Of a DNA stretch of 6,258 nucleotides, positions 1 through 6,258 are shown piece by piece (position 1 is the first letter of the stretch; every line of letters begins with the position of its first letter). Under the pieces are notes generated by a model. It worked only from the letters and a program-made list of their open reading frames with translations, made no database searches and was not told the DNA's origin. The position numbers and the translations under genes are program-made. The stretch comes from Oscillospiraceae bacterium (GTDB taxonomy: Bacteria > Bacillota > Clostridia > WRCU01), in NCBI GenBank assembly GCA_009783805.1, contig WRCU01000094.1, positions 1 through 6,258 of the forward strand. The letters are read 5' to 3'.

Positions 1-74
1 CGAAGGGCAAGGGCGAAGGGCAAGGGCGAAGGGCAAGGGCGAAGGGCGAAAGGGCAAGGGCGAAGGACGAAAGG
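1..74 (+). repeat. Mosaic purine-rich short tandem repeat (13-bp core unit)
   Basis: Three exact copies of the 13-mer CGAAGGGCAAGGG occupy 1-39. They are followed by CGAAGGG (40-46), CGAAAGGG (47-54), CAAGGG (55-60), CGAAGGA (61-67) and CGAAAGG (68-74). The tract is best read as alternating 7-mer (CGAAGGG), 6-mer (CAAGGG) and 8-mer (CGAAAGGG) modules. It runs off the left edge, so its full length is unknown. The 13-mer has no stop codon in any forward frame, and all three frames stay open through the tract: frame 2 closes at TGA 95-97, frame 3 at TAG 105-107, and frame 1 continues into the pilin gene. The end of an upstream gene could therefore lie inside it with a Lys/Arg/Gly-rich tail. The many AAGGG/GAAGG strings resemble ribosome-binding sites. 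Confidence 0.9.
69..74 (+). promoter_or_regulatory. Probable ribosome binding site for the pilin gene
   Basis: GAAAGG lies 7 nt before the ATG at 82, a normal Shine-Dalgarno spacing, and is formed by the last module of the tandem repeat. A second purine string, GGAG at 76-79, is only 2 nt from the start and is too close. Because the site is part of the repeat, changes in repeat number would move other SD-like strings relative to the gene; that consequence is inference. Confidence 0.45.
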
Positions 75-81
75 CGGAGCG

Positions 82-1122
82 ATGGGGGCGGTCTTGACCA
101 AGGCTAGGAAGAAGAGGGACGGATTCACGTTGGTGGAGCTGATCGCGGCCTTTTCCGTGCTCTCGGTCATCGCCGTGGTCTTCATACAGTCGTTCGTCGT
201 CTCGGCGAACGTGAGGAGGAAGGCCTCCGACTTGGATAACGCCACTGCCAACGCTGTCACGGCGATAGAGCGGTTCCGCATGGACCCCATAGGGTTCGTC
301 GACGGCATGGAGTTCCGCCTGACCGACGACGGGACGATCGTCTGCGACGTCCTGTTCGGACCCGACTGGGTGAGCGAGCATGACCGGGGGACGGACGCCT
401 TCTCGCGGCCCAGGGGCGAAGGCGAGGGCAGGCCGATATACGAGATACTGCGCTCGATATTCGAGTATGACCGGTATGGGGCGGATGGGCCCGACTTAAA
501 CTACTACGACTCCATACTGGAAACGGGCGCCGACGGGCCGACGCGCGGCGGCGAGTTCGAGGCCGCCTACCTCATGCGCGTCGTCGTGGGCGAGTATCCC
601 ATGATGAGCGCGCCCACGGTATACCCGGACGCGGCGCTCTCCGTGACGGTGGAGCGGCCTTTCGCGTACAACCTTACGCTGGAGGAGCATGGCGGCGTCT
701 ACACGCTGACCCTCGAGAACTCCCTCTTCTCCTTCCTCACGGAGAGCCAGGTCGTCGGCACGGCCGAAGAACTGGGGATCGAGGAAGGCAAGGCCCGGGT
801 CGCACTGATCTTCGAGGCGGCCTCGATGTCCGGGGGCGTGCCGAGGAGATCGGTCATCAACGTCATCAACAAGACCCAGGATAGCCTGGAGGTGATCGTC
901 TACGGCGACGGGCTCGACTACTACGGCAGGCGGTACGGGCTCGGGGAGTTCGTGGAGGTGAAGGCGCTTAGGGGGCGGATCGCCATATCGATGAGCGGGG
1001 AGCGCGCATTCAGGGATTCGGGGTTCTTGGAGATAACCGCCTCGGTATACAGGCTTAGCCGGACGGGCGAGGTCGTGAACAGGATCACAGAGTTCAGGGA
1101 CGTCCAATACTACGTTATGTGA
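82..1122 (+). CDS. Type IV minor pilin / pseudopilin (prepilin-type N-terminal cleavage domain)
   Basis: A 346-aa protein with a class III signal peptide. A 14-residue basic leader (MGAVLTKARKKRDG) is followed by FTLVEL, predicting prepilin-peptidase cleavage after Gly14, N-methylation of Phe15 and the conserved Glu at mature position 5 (Glu19). Residues 15-40 form the hydrophobic helix that anchors the subunit in the inner membrane before assembly. The remaining ~300 residues are a polar, Tyr- and Gly-rich periplasmic region. Its second half (about 195-346) is rich in alternating beta-type segments, as in large minor pilins. At 332 mature residues it is much longer than a major pilin, suggesting a PilW/GspJ-type priming or tip role; the exact type cannot be assigned. 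The ATG at 82 is chosen because it gives a normal leader length, although the frame is open to the window edge. A PilX-like gene follows after 70 bp. Confidence 0.88.
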   Translation: MGAVLTKARKKRDGFTLVELIAAFSVLSVIAVVFIQSFVVSANVRRKASDLDNATANAVTAIERFRMDPIGFVDGMEFRLTDDGTIVCDVLFGPDWVSEHDRGTDAFSRPRGEGEGRPIYEILRSIFEYDRYGADGPDLNYYDSILETGADGPTRGGEFEAAYLMRVVVGEYPMMSAPTVYPDAALSVTVERPFAYNLTLEEHGGVYTLTLENSLFSFLTESQVVGTAEELGIEEGKARVALIFEAASMSGGVPRRSVINVINKTQDSLEVIVYGDGLDYYGRRYGLGEFVEVKALRGRIAISMSGERAFRDSGFLEITASVYRLSRTGEVVNRITEFRDVQYYVM

Positions 1123-1192
1123 CCGCCACGGCGGCGCGCCCGGCGGGCGCCATGGGGCGCCGGGGCCGCGGGCCGAGTGCGGTGGGGGGGGT
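1123..1192 (+). other. GC-rich structured spacer with hairpin and G8 tract
   Basis: This 70-bp gap between the two pilus genes is almost entirely G and C. GGCGCC at 1146-1151 and again at 1156-1161 can pair as a 6-bp stem with an ATGG loop. A smaller CCGC/GCGG stem is possible at 1123-1134. There is no following T-tract, so it does not look like an intrinsic terminator. Eight consecutive G occupy 1184-1191, one base before the ATG of the next gene. The best Shine-Dalgarno candidate is the imperfect GGTGG at 1181-1185, 7 nt from the start. Folding near the start could limit translation of the downstream gene; this is inference. Confidence 0.5.
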
Positions 1193-3343
1193 ATGGCGAC
1201 AGCCAAGAGAAGGGGAGCGGCGGGGAGGGGATGGGCGTCGGGCAGGTCCGGGTCGTCCATGGTCCTCGTGCTCGGCGCCGTGATAATCATCATGTCCCTG
1301 GCCATACTCGCGCTCGTCAGCTCCATGGCGAACATCAAGCTCAGCGCGAAGTTCCGCAACTGGAACAGGGACTACTATGAGCTGAGCGGCGAGGCCGTCC
1401 TCTCGCTCGAGACGATAGACAGGATCCTCTCCGAAGCCGAGGGGCTGGCCGGCTACTACGTGAACAACGCGATGTACGCGGAAGACAGGTTCGGCGGGTT
1501 CGGCGAGGGCAAGAAGGACCACGCCATAGGCGGGTTCATGTGGGCGGAGGGCATAGGCCACGCGGCCATCCACGGGGAGTGGGCGAGGTCCGTGTACGCC
1601 CCTTCCTTCAAGGACGTCGGCGGCGGCGTGACGCTGTTCGACGGCCTGGAGTACGAGTCGAGGCTCAAGTCCTTCCTGCCCGACGTCTTCGACAGGCTGT
1701 ACGCCTTCTTCGCCTATGGGATGCTCAGCGACTACGACTCCTATAGGAACGGGTTGGACGGGAACGGGCTGAGCCTACGGGTAAGCCAGGCCATGTCCGA
1801 ATACCTGAACGTGAGCAAGTGGGACGGCAGGATAGGGGAGCCGGCGGACTTCTCGGGCCTCACGATATTGATCTCGGTGGAGGGCACCCTGAGGGACGGC
1901 AAGCGGATGGACCTCGAGGTCTCGCTTAACCCGACCGAGGTCGAGATCCTGAGCGCGACCATGATGGAGACGGCCAAGGGGAACCCCATATGGTCATACG
2001 CGCTCAGCGCGTCGGGCGGGATCCGCGCGGTCGGGGGCGAACCCACGTTCCATGGGGACGTGTACGCGTCCGGCGAGGAGGGTTTCACGGTCGAGGACGC
2101 CTACCCCGAGATATACGGGAACGTCTACTCCGCGGGCGCGCTCACCGTCGTGGGCGGCGGGGGGATCGGGGTTTCGTTCTATGGCCGGGAGACATCCACC
2201 GACATAAAGTCCGACATGTACTGCGTCATCGACGAGGATGGGGTAGGGTACGTCAACAAGCACCTTTTTATGGACTTGACGGGAATATTCCCGAACGACC
2301 CGGAGACGGTCCTGTTCGTCCGCTCGCTGGCCTCCGCGGACAACGACAACTGGTATGACCTCTCCTCCGAATGGTTTGACGGCGGGCTCATCCCGTACGT
2401 GTTCGTGGACGGCAAGATCACGGTGACCGACGGGCGGTACGGGATCCATTGGGGCGATGAGCAGCCGGGCGGCGGGAACGTGTACGCGGGCGGCATCAAG
2501 GTCGAGGGCGGCGACGGGGCGAACGTCCGCATAGAGGGGAACGTGCTCACCAGCGGCGACATAGCGATATCAGGGCATGGTTCCTCCATCGTCATCGACG
2601 GCATCGTGGTGGGGATCGGGGAGGGTTCATCCATAACGAACGGGAACCCATACGGCGAGGACGGCTCCATCGACTCGGCCGTGATACTGACGGAGGGCGT
2701 CCTGTCGATGCCCGGCACGGTGACCGCCGTGTTCCCGGAGTTCTACGGCGACGCCTACTTCCGCGGCCACGTCGGGGAGGCCGTCGTGCAGGGCGAGGAC
2801 GGCTTCGGCGAGGTCATGGAGGAGAACAGGCTGGACGAGCAGATAAATGAGTCGGTCTACCGCCAGATAATAGATTGCTTAAGGGCGATATTCGTCGCGA
2901 AGACGCGGTCGATGGGCACGCTCGCCGAGCCCGCGGACATGAGGGGCATGGTCGACATGGCCTTCATAGAAGGGAGGCTGGCCGAGGGGCGCGCGATCGA
3001 GGGGGTTATGTTCCTTTCGGCCGGGCCCGACGGCGAGGCCGCCACGCTGGAGATAAAAGGCGAGATGGCGGGCATCGTCCTGTGCGACGGGGACCTCGCG
3101 ATCACGGGCGACGGGACGCTGCGCGGGGCGGTCATAGCCTTGGGCGACGTCGTGGTTAGCGGCGGCTTTACCATATGCTACGACGAGGGGGTCATCTCAT
3201 CCGCGCTGCGCGAGGGTGGGGCCTCGGACGCGTTCAGGCCCGGCCAGATCGAGGGCGGCGAGGGCATATACATCAAGATGGGCCTAGCCGGCGGCGTCAG
3301 GGTGGGAAGGGGCCAGCGGTTCACCATCTTGAGCCAAACCTAG
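1193..3343 (+). CDS. PilX-like pilus assembly protein with bactofilin-like repeats
   Basis: A 716-aa protein probably anchored in the inner membrane. A basic 20-residue leader (five Arg/Lys) precedes one hydrophobic helix at about 22-44, introduced by RSGSSMVLVLG. This matches the PilX N-terminal style, which lacks the GFTLxE signature. Residues 45-260 form a mixed alpha/beta region. From 264 (NPIWSYALSASGG) the sequence resembles the beta-rich repeat domain found in many PilX-like proteins of Gram-positive and deep-branching bacteria. The short motif G-[D/N]-[V/A]-[Y/L]-x-x-G recurs at 288, 309, 428, 449 and 519. A final rung series follows at 626-657 (GIVLCDGDLAITGDGTLRG, then GDVVVSG). Such rungs suggest a beta-helix/bactofilin-like fold. 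The likely role is a large minor pilin or assembly/tip component working with the preceding pilin. No alternative start lies between 1193 and the ATG at 1259, which would remove the charged leader. Exact function is unknown. Confidence 0.78.
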   Translation: MATAKRRGAAGRGWASGRSGSSMVLVLGAVIIIMSLAILALVSSMANIKLSAKFRNWNRDYYELSGEAVLSLETIDRILSEAEGLAGYYVNNAMYAEDRFGGFGEGKKDHAIGGFMWAEGIGHAAIHGEWARSVYAPSFKDVGGGVTLFDGLEYESRLKSFLPDVFDRLYAFFAYGMLSDYDSYRNGLDGNGLSLRVSQAMSEYLNVSKWDGRIGEPADFSGLTILISVEGTLRDGKRMDLEVSLNPTEVEILSATMMETAKGNPIWSYALSASGGIRAVGGEPTFHGDVYASGEEGFTVEDAYPEIYGNVYSAGALTVVGGGGIGVSFYGRETSTDIKSDMYCVIDEDGVGYVNKHLFMDLTGIFPNDPETVLFVRSLASADNDNWYDLSSEWFDGGLIPYVFVDGKITVTDGRYGIHWGDEQPGGGNVYAGGIKVEGGDGANVRIEGNVLTSGDIAISGHGSSIVIDGIVVGIGEGSSITNGNPYGEDGSIDSAVILTEGVLSMPGTVTAVFPEFYGDAYFRGHVGEAVVQGEDGFGEVMEENRLDEQINESVYRQIIDCLRAIFVAKTRSMGTLAEPADMRGMVDMAFIEGRLAEGRAIEGVMFLSAGPDGEAATLEIKGEMAGIVLCDGDLAITGDGTLRGAVIALGDVVVSGGFTICYDEGVISSALREGGASDAFRPGQIEGGEGIYIKMGLAGGVRVGRGQRFTILSQT

Positions 3344-3424
3344 CGTTACTATGCCGATAAGGATGGGAGGCGCGGCCCAGCCCGGGGCCATAAAGGGCGC
3401 GGGAGACTGGGCGCGGGGACTGAC
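3344..3424 (+). other. Spacer between pilus and sugar genes
   Basis: This 81-bp gap separates the two functional blocks. GGCCC (3374-3378) and GGGCC (3385-3389) could form a 5-bp stem with a 6-nt loop, but no T-tract follows, so a terminator is not supported. No convincing -35/-10 pair was found. GGGGA at 3415-3419 lies 5 nt before the downstream ATG and is a plausible ribosome-binding site. A promoter change might be expected here because the gene functions change, but the sequence does not show one. Confidence 0.4.
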
Positions 3425-5494
3425 ATGGGTGGAAAGCTATACTATGGGGCGGCCTATTACCCCGAGCAGGAAACGTGGGATGAGGTGGACTCGGACGCCG
3501 GACGGTTCGCCGAGCTGGGGTTCAACGCGGCCAGGATAGGCGAGTTCGCATGGTGCCGCATGGAGCCGAGGGAAGGGGAGTACGACTTCGCCTGGCTGGA
3601 CCACGTCATCGGGGCGCTGGGGGCCAAGGGGGTCGGGACGCTCCTATGCACTCCCACCGCCAACCCGCCCATATGGATGGTCGAGAAGTACCCGGAGATA
3701 ATGTACGTCGACAACAGGGGCGTGACCAGGCCGTTCGGCGGGCGGAGGCACTATTGCTACAACAGCCCCGCGTATAGGGGCCATTGCGCGAGGATCGCCT
3801 CGGAGCTTGCGAGGCGGTACGGCGGCGACGCGAACGTGATCGGGTTCCACATAGACAACGAGCTGGCGCAGGAGGCCACCGGGCGCTGCCACTGCCCCGT
3901 CTGCCTCAAACTGTTCCAAGACTACCTCGAAAGGAAGTACGGCGACGTCGGGAGCCTGAACGAACGGTGGGGGACGGTATTTTGGGGCCAAACCTATGAG
4001 CGCTTCGACCAGATCGGCATGCCCGTGAAGAGCGTCGAGAACGGCGCCCAGGACCACCTGACCACCTTCAGGGACAACCCCGCGATGCGGCTGGACTATG
4101 AGCGCTTCTGCTCGGACTCGCTCATCGCATTCCAAAACGTGCAGGCCGATGCCATTAGGGAGCATTCCGGCCTGCCCGTGACCTCGAACGGGACCACCTG
4201 CTGGACGAACGGGATCGACTACCATGAGGCGTTCCGCGGCCTGGACGTGGTCGCCTCCGACATATACCCGCCGCTGCGCACGAACGAGGGCTACTCCGCG
4301 TCGTTCGACATGGCCTTCAGCAGGGGGCTCAAGGCGGGACTGCCCTTCTGGGTGGTGGAGACCTCCTCCGGGGGCGGGCACGGCGTCTGGGCGAACTCGG
4401 GCGTGCCGCAGCCCTATCCGGGCGCGCTCAGGCAGAACGCGATGCACATATTCGCCTCAGGCGGGGCGCTGGCCACGTACTTCCAGTTCAAGACGTTCAG
4501 GTTCGGGGCCGAGCAGCTGGAGGCCTCGGTCTTCGACGTGAACGGGGCCTACGGCAGGCGGCAGGCGGAGTTCGCCATGGCGGCGAAGGAGATGAGGCGC
4601 TTTTCGGACTTGCTGACCGAGAGCTCCGTCGAGGCGCGGGCGGCCATCGTCTACGACTACGACTCGCTGTGGGCCACGAAGATCAAGCCCATCAACCCCT
4701 CGTTTTCCTATGAGCTTTTTTGCCACCACCTGTACGGCCAGCTTGCGCGGCTCGGGATCGGAGCCGACCTGGTCAAGCTCGACGAGGGCATTAACAGGTA
4801 TAAGGCGGTCATCCTCCCGGCGCAGGTTATCATGGGTGAGGCCCAGAAGGCCGTCGTCCGCGACTACGTCAATAGGGGCGGGTACCTGTTGGCGACTTTC
4901 CTGACGGCCCTGAAGAACGCCGACAACGCCGCCGAGCGGAAGGACCCGCCCGCGGGCCTGACCGATCTGTTCGGGGTCAGGGTGGTCGAGGGCGAGCCCG
5001 TGTTCGGGCATACGAGGGCGGACGTCACCTTCCCGGGGCTGGAAGGCGGGCTGACCGGCCGGAACGAGCATTGGACCGAGAGCCTGGAGATCCTGCCCGG
5101 GGTCTCGGGCAAGAGGGCCGTACCCGTGGCCGTGTACGCCGACACGTACCGCAAGGGCGAGGTGACGGTGGCCGAGCGTGAGTATGGGGAGGGCCTGGCA
5201 GCGTACATGGGCTCGGTGCCGGAGGCCGCCGTGCTGCGCAGGTATTTGAAGTCGGTCTGCGAAAGGGCCGGGGTCACCGGCGCGCCGTTCGGGCTGCCCG
5301 AGGGCGTCGAGGCGGTCACGAGGCTGTTCGGCGACTCCAAGGTCTACTTCGTGTTCAACTTTAGGGAGGCGCAGGCGGAGCTGACCTTGGGCGAAAGGTA
5401 CACCGACCTGGCCTCGGGCAGGATACTGACCGGGACCGTCATGATGGCGCCCAAGGAGTACATAGTCCTGACGGGCGAGGGGATCCAGGGATGA
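3425..5494 (+). CDS. GH42 family beta-galactosidase
   Basis: A 689-aa glycoside hydrolase of family 42, which hydrolyses terminal beta-D-galactosides with retention of configuration. The start MGGKLYYGAAYYPEQ is the family's usual opening. A TIM-barrel spans about 1-390, the trimerisation (42M) domain about 400-600 and the small C-terminal beta (42C) domain about 625-689. The predicted acid/base is Glu146 (HIDNE) and the nucleophile Glu312 (FWVVETSSG). Cys111, Cys155, Cys157 and Cys160 have the spacing of the four zinc-binding cysteines known from Thermus A4 beta-galactosidase. There is no signal peptide, so it should act in the cytoplasm on imported galacto-oligosaccharides. The region after the nucleophile (313-370) departs from the usual EQxPG/W pattern, and the position three after the active-site Glu363 is Glu366 rather than the usual His, so substrate preference may differ. 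It overlaps the following ROK gene by 4 bp. Family assignment is firm; substrate is inferred. Confidence 0.95.
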   Translation: MGGKLYYGAAYYPEQETWDEVDSDAGRFAELGFNAARIGEFAWCRMEPREGEYDFAWLDHVIGALGAKGVGTLLCTPTANPPIWMVEKYPEIMYVDNRGVTRPFGGRRHYCYNSPAYRGHCARIASELARRYGGDANVIGFHIDNELAQEATGRCHCPVCLKLFQDYLERKYGDVGSLNERWGTVFWGQTYERFDQIGMPVKSVENGAQDHLTTFRDNPAMRLDYERFCSDSLIAFQNVQADAIREHSGLPVTSNGTTCWTNGIDYHEAFRGLDVVASDIYPPLRTNEGYSASFDMAFSRGLKAGLPFWVVETSSGGGHGVWANSGVPQPYPGALRQNAMHIFASGGALATYFQFKTFRFGAEQLEASVFDVNGAYGRRQAEFAMAAKEMRRFSDLLTESSVEARAAIVYDYDSLWATKIKPINPSFSYELFCHHLYGQLARLGIGADLVKLDEGINRYKAVILPAQVIMGEAQKAVVRDYVNRGGYLLATFLTALKNADNAAERKDPPAGLTDLFGVRVVEGEPVFGHTRADVTFPGLEGGLTGRNEHWTESLEILPGVSGKRAVPVAVYADTYRKGEVTVAEREYGEGLAAYMGSVPEAAVLRRYLKSVCERAGVTGAPFGLPEGVEAVTRLFGDSKVYFVFNFREAQAELTLGERYTDLASGRILTGTVMMAPKEYIVLTGEGIQG
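5477..5482 (+). promoter_or_regulatory. Ribosome binding site deciding the ROK start
   Basis: GAGGGG inside the end of the GH42 gene lies 8 nt before the ATG at 5491. The next in-frame ATG at 5503 has AAGGAG directly touching it with no spacer, so 5491 is the better start. The 5491 start also gives the ATGA overlap typical of translational coupling. Confidence 0.6.
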
Positions 5495-6258
5495 CCAAGG
5501 AGATGGCTTTGCATGAGGCCGCGGCGGCCTACGGCGGCGGGGGCGGGAGCGTCCTGGCCATAGACGTCGGCGGGTCCAAGATCATAGCCGCGATAGTGGA
5601 CGGCGAGGGCGCGGTGGTCGACAGGAGGGACGCCGGGCTCAGGCCCGACGTCACGGCGTCGGGGTTGACCGAGATGATCGTCGGCATGAAGGAAGGGCTT
5701 TTCGGGGCGAACCCCGGGATCGCGCGCGGGATCACGCGGGCGGGCATGACGATCCCCGGGGTCGCGGACATGAGGCGCGGCGTCTGGGTCTACGCCTGCT
5801 TCTCGGGGATCGGCGACTTCGACGTCGCCGGGAAGCTCGGGCCCAGGCTGGGCCTGGAGGTCCACATAGGGAACGACGCGAACCTGTGCGCGTACGCGGA
5901 GATGGTGTACGGGGTCTGCAGGGACGACCCGGACTTCATCTGGGTGACCGTGAGCAACGGAGTCGGGTCGGGCGTGGTCTCGGGCGGGAGGCTCATGGAC
6001 GGGGCGACCTCGTGCGCCGCGGAGCTCGGGCACATAGTGGTGGAGGAGGACGGTGAGACGTGCCCGTGCGGGAACGTCGGCTGCCTGGAGGCGCACGCCT
6101 CGGGGCCGGCCATAGCGCGCAGGTACCATAAGGGCCTCGAGGCGGCCGGAAGGGCGCCCGCGGCGGGGGCGCCCGCCTCGGCGAGGGAGGTGGCCGAGAG
6201 GGCCAGGATGGGCGACGCGGCCGCGGCGGAGGCCTACGAGCACGCGGGCCGCTGCCTC
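5491..6258 (+). CDS. ROK family sugar kinase, 3' end beyond window (partial)
   Basis: The first 256 residues of a ROK protein run open to the window edge; family members are usually near 300-320 aa, so perhaps 50-60 residues are missing. The ATP phosphate-1 loop is AIDVGGSK (23-30). The sugar-binding/catalytic segment is GNDAN (127-131), with Asp129 the predicted base. The ROK signature is at about 157-187, with the ELGH motif contributing Glu178 and His181. The zinc motif CPCGNVGCLE has Cys191, Cys193 and Cys198, with His181 as fourth ligand. There is no N-terminal helix-turn-helix (only ~20 residues precede the first motif), so it is read as a kinase, not a NagC/XylR-type repressor. It would phosphorylate glucose or a related hexose/amino sugar released by the adjacent GH42. 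The usual Thr of the second phosphate loop (GTGxG) is replaced, giving SNGVGSG at 155-161. Substrate cannot be told from sequence. Confidence 0.9.
   Translation, partial: MTKEMALHEAAAAYGGGGGSVLAIDVGGSKIIAAIVDGEGAVVDRRDAGLRPDVTASGLTEMIVGMKEGLFGANPGIARGITRAGMTIPGVADMRRGVWVYACFSGIGDFDVAGKLGPRLGLEVHIGNDANLCAYAEMVYGVCRDDPDFIWVTVSNGVGSGVVSGGRLMDGATSCAAELGHIVVEEDGETCPCGNVGCLEAHASGPAIARRYHKGLEAAGRAPAAGAPASAREVAERARMGDAAAAEAYEHAGRCL

Noticed and set aside
1..74. CRISPR array
   Set aside because: The units are 6-8 bp modules in direct contact with no unique spacers, so this is a simple tandem repeat.
496..1359. 287-aa open frame on the - strand across the pilin gene and spacer
   Set aside because: It is antisense to a well-supported pilin, has a Pro/Arg/His/Ala-rich low-complexity translation typical of GC-rich shadow frames, and matches no recognisable motif.
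1177..1380. GTG-started 67-aa frame overlapping the PilX-like start
   Set aside because: It is out of frame with the supported gene, basic and low-complexity, and has no hydrophobic or conserved segment.
3329..3361. Possible promoter (TTGAGC, then TACTAT or GATAAG) before the GH42 gene
   Set aside because: The candidate boxes match poorly and the spacings (12 or 21 nt) are wrong for a sigma-70 promoter.
3374..3389. GGCCC/GGGCC hairpin as an intrinsic terminator
   Set aside because: The stem is only 5 bp and no T-tract follows.
3341..3427. PilX-like protein and GH42 in the same frame, separated by one TAG and 27 stop-free codons, suggesting a readthrough fusion
   Set aside because: A gap this short without stops is expected in GC-rich DNA, the GH42 has its own normal start and SD-like site, and a cytoplasmic enzyme fused to a pilus protein is implausible.
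3644..4447. 267-aa open frame on the - strand inside the GH42 gene
   Set aside because: It lies opposite conserved GH42 catalytic sequence and its length is explained by GC-rich codon bias removing antisense stops.
5344..6243. 299-aa open frame on the - strand across the GH42 end and ROK gene
   Set aside because: The + strand here encodes intact ROK motifs in one continuous frame; the antisense translation is Arg/Pro/His-rich without domains.

Overview
This is a GC-rich (roughly two-thirds G+C by eye), gene-dense window in which every supported gene lies on the + strand. Four protein genes cover nearly all of it. The first two encode type IV pilus/pseudopilus parts and the last two encode intracellular carbohydrate enzymes. 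A canonical G|FTLVE prepilin cleavage site, Shine-Dalgarno-like starts and a GH42/ROK pair point to a bacterium. Arg is often AGG and Ile often ATA despite the high GC. By inference only, this fits lineages such as Synergistota or GC-rich Bacillota; no rRNA or marker gene is present to settle it.

Layout: 1-74 is a mosaic tandem repeat of short purine-rich units built on a 13-bp CGAAGGG+CAAGGG cassette, directly against the first gene. 82-1122 encodes a 346-aa minor pilin/pseudopilin with a class III signal peptide. 1123-1192 is a 70-bp, very GC-rich spacer with a small hairpin and a run of eight G just before the next start. 1193-3343 encodes a 716-aa PilX-like membrane-anchored protein with repeated bactofilin-like G-[D/N]-V-Y rungs. 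3344-3424 is an 81-bp spacer without a convincing terminator or promoter. 3425-5494 encodes a complete GH42 beta-galactosidase, and 5491-6258 is the 5' part of a ROK-family sugar kinase cut by the window edge.

The pilin and the PilX-like protein probably belong to one minor-pilin cluster that continues upstream: the N-terminal helices would sit in the inner membrane and be drawn into a pilus or secretion pseudopilus. The GH42 and ROK genes overlap by 4 bp (ATGA) and are probably translationally coupled. The GH42 lacks a signal peptide, so it would cut imported beta-galactosides in the cytoplasm, and the ROK protein would phosphorylate a released hexose. Whether the pilus and sugar pairs share a transcript is not decided by the sequence.

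No convincing undescribed system is visible. The points most worth a second look are the stop-free repeat abutting the pilin gene, the beta-helix-like rungs in the PilX-like protein, the G8 tract at its start, and substitutions in otherwise conserved motifs of the GH42 and ROK proteins.
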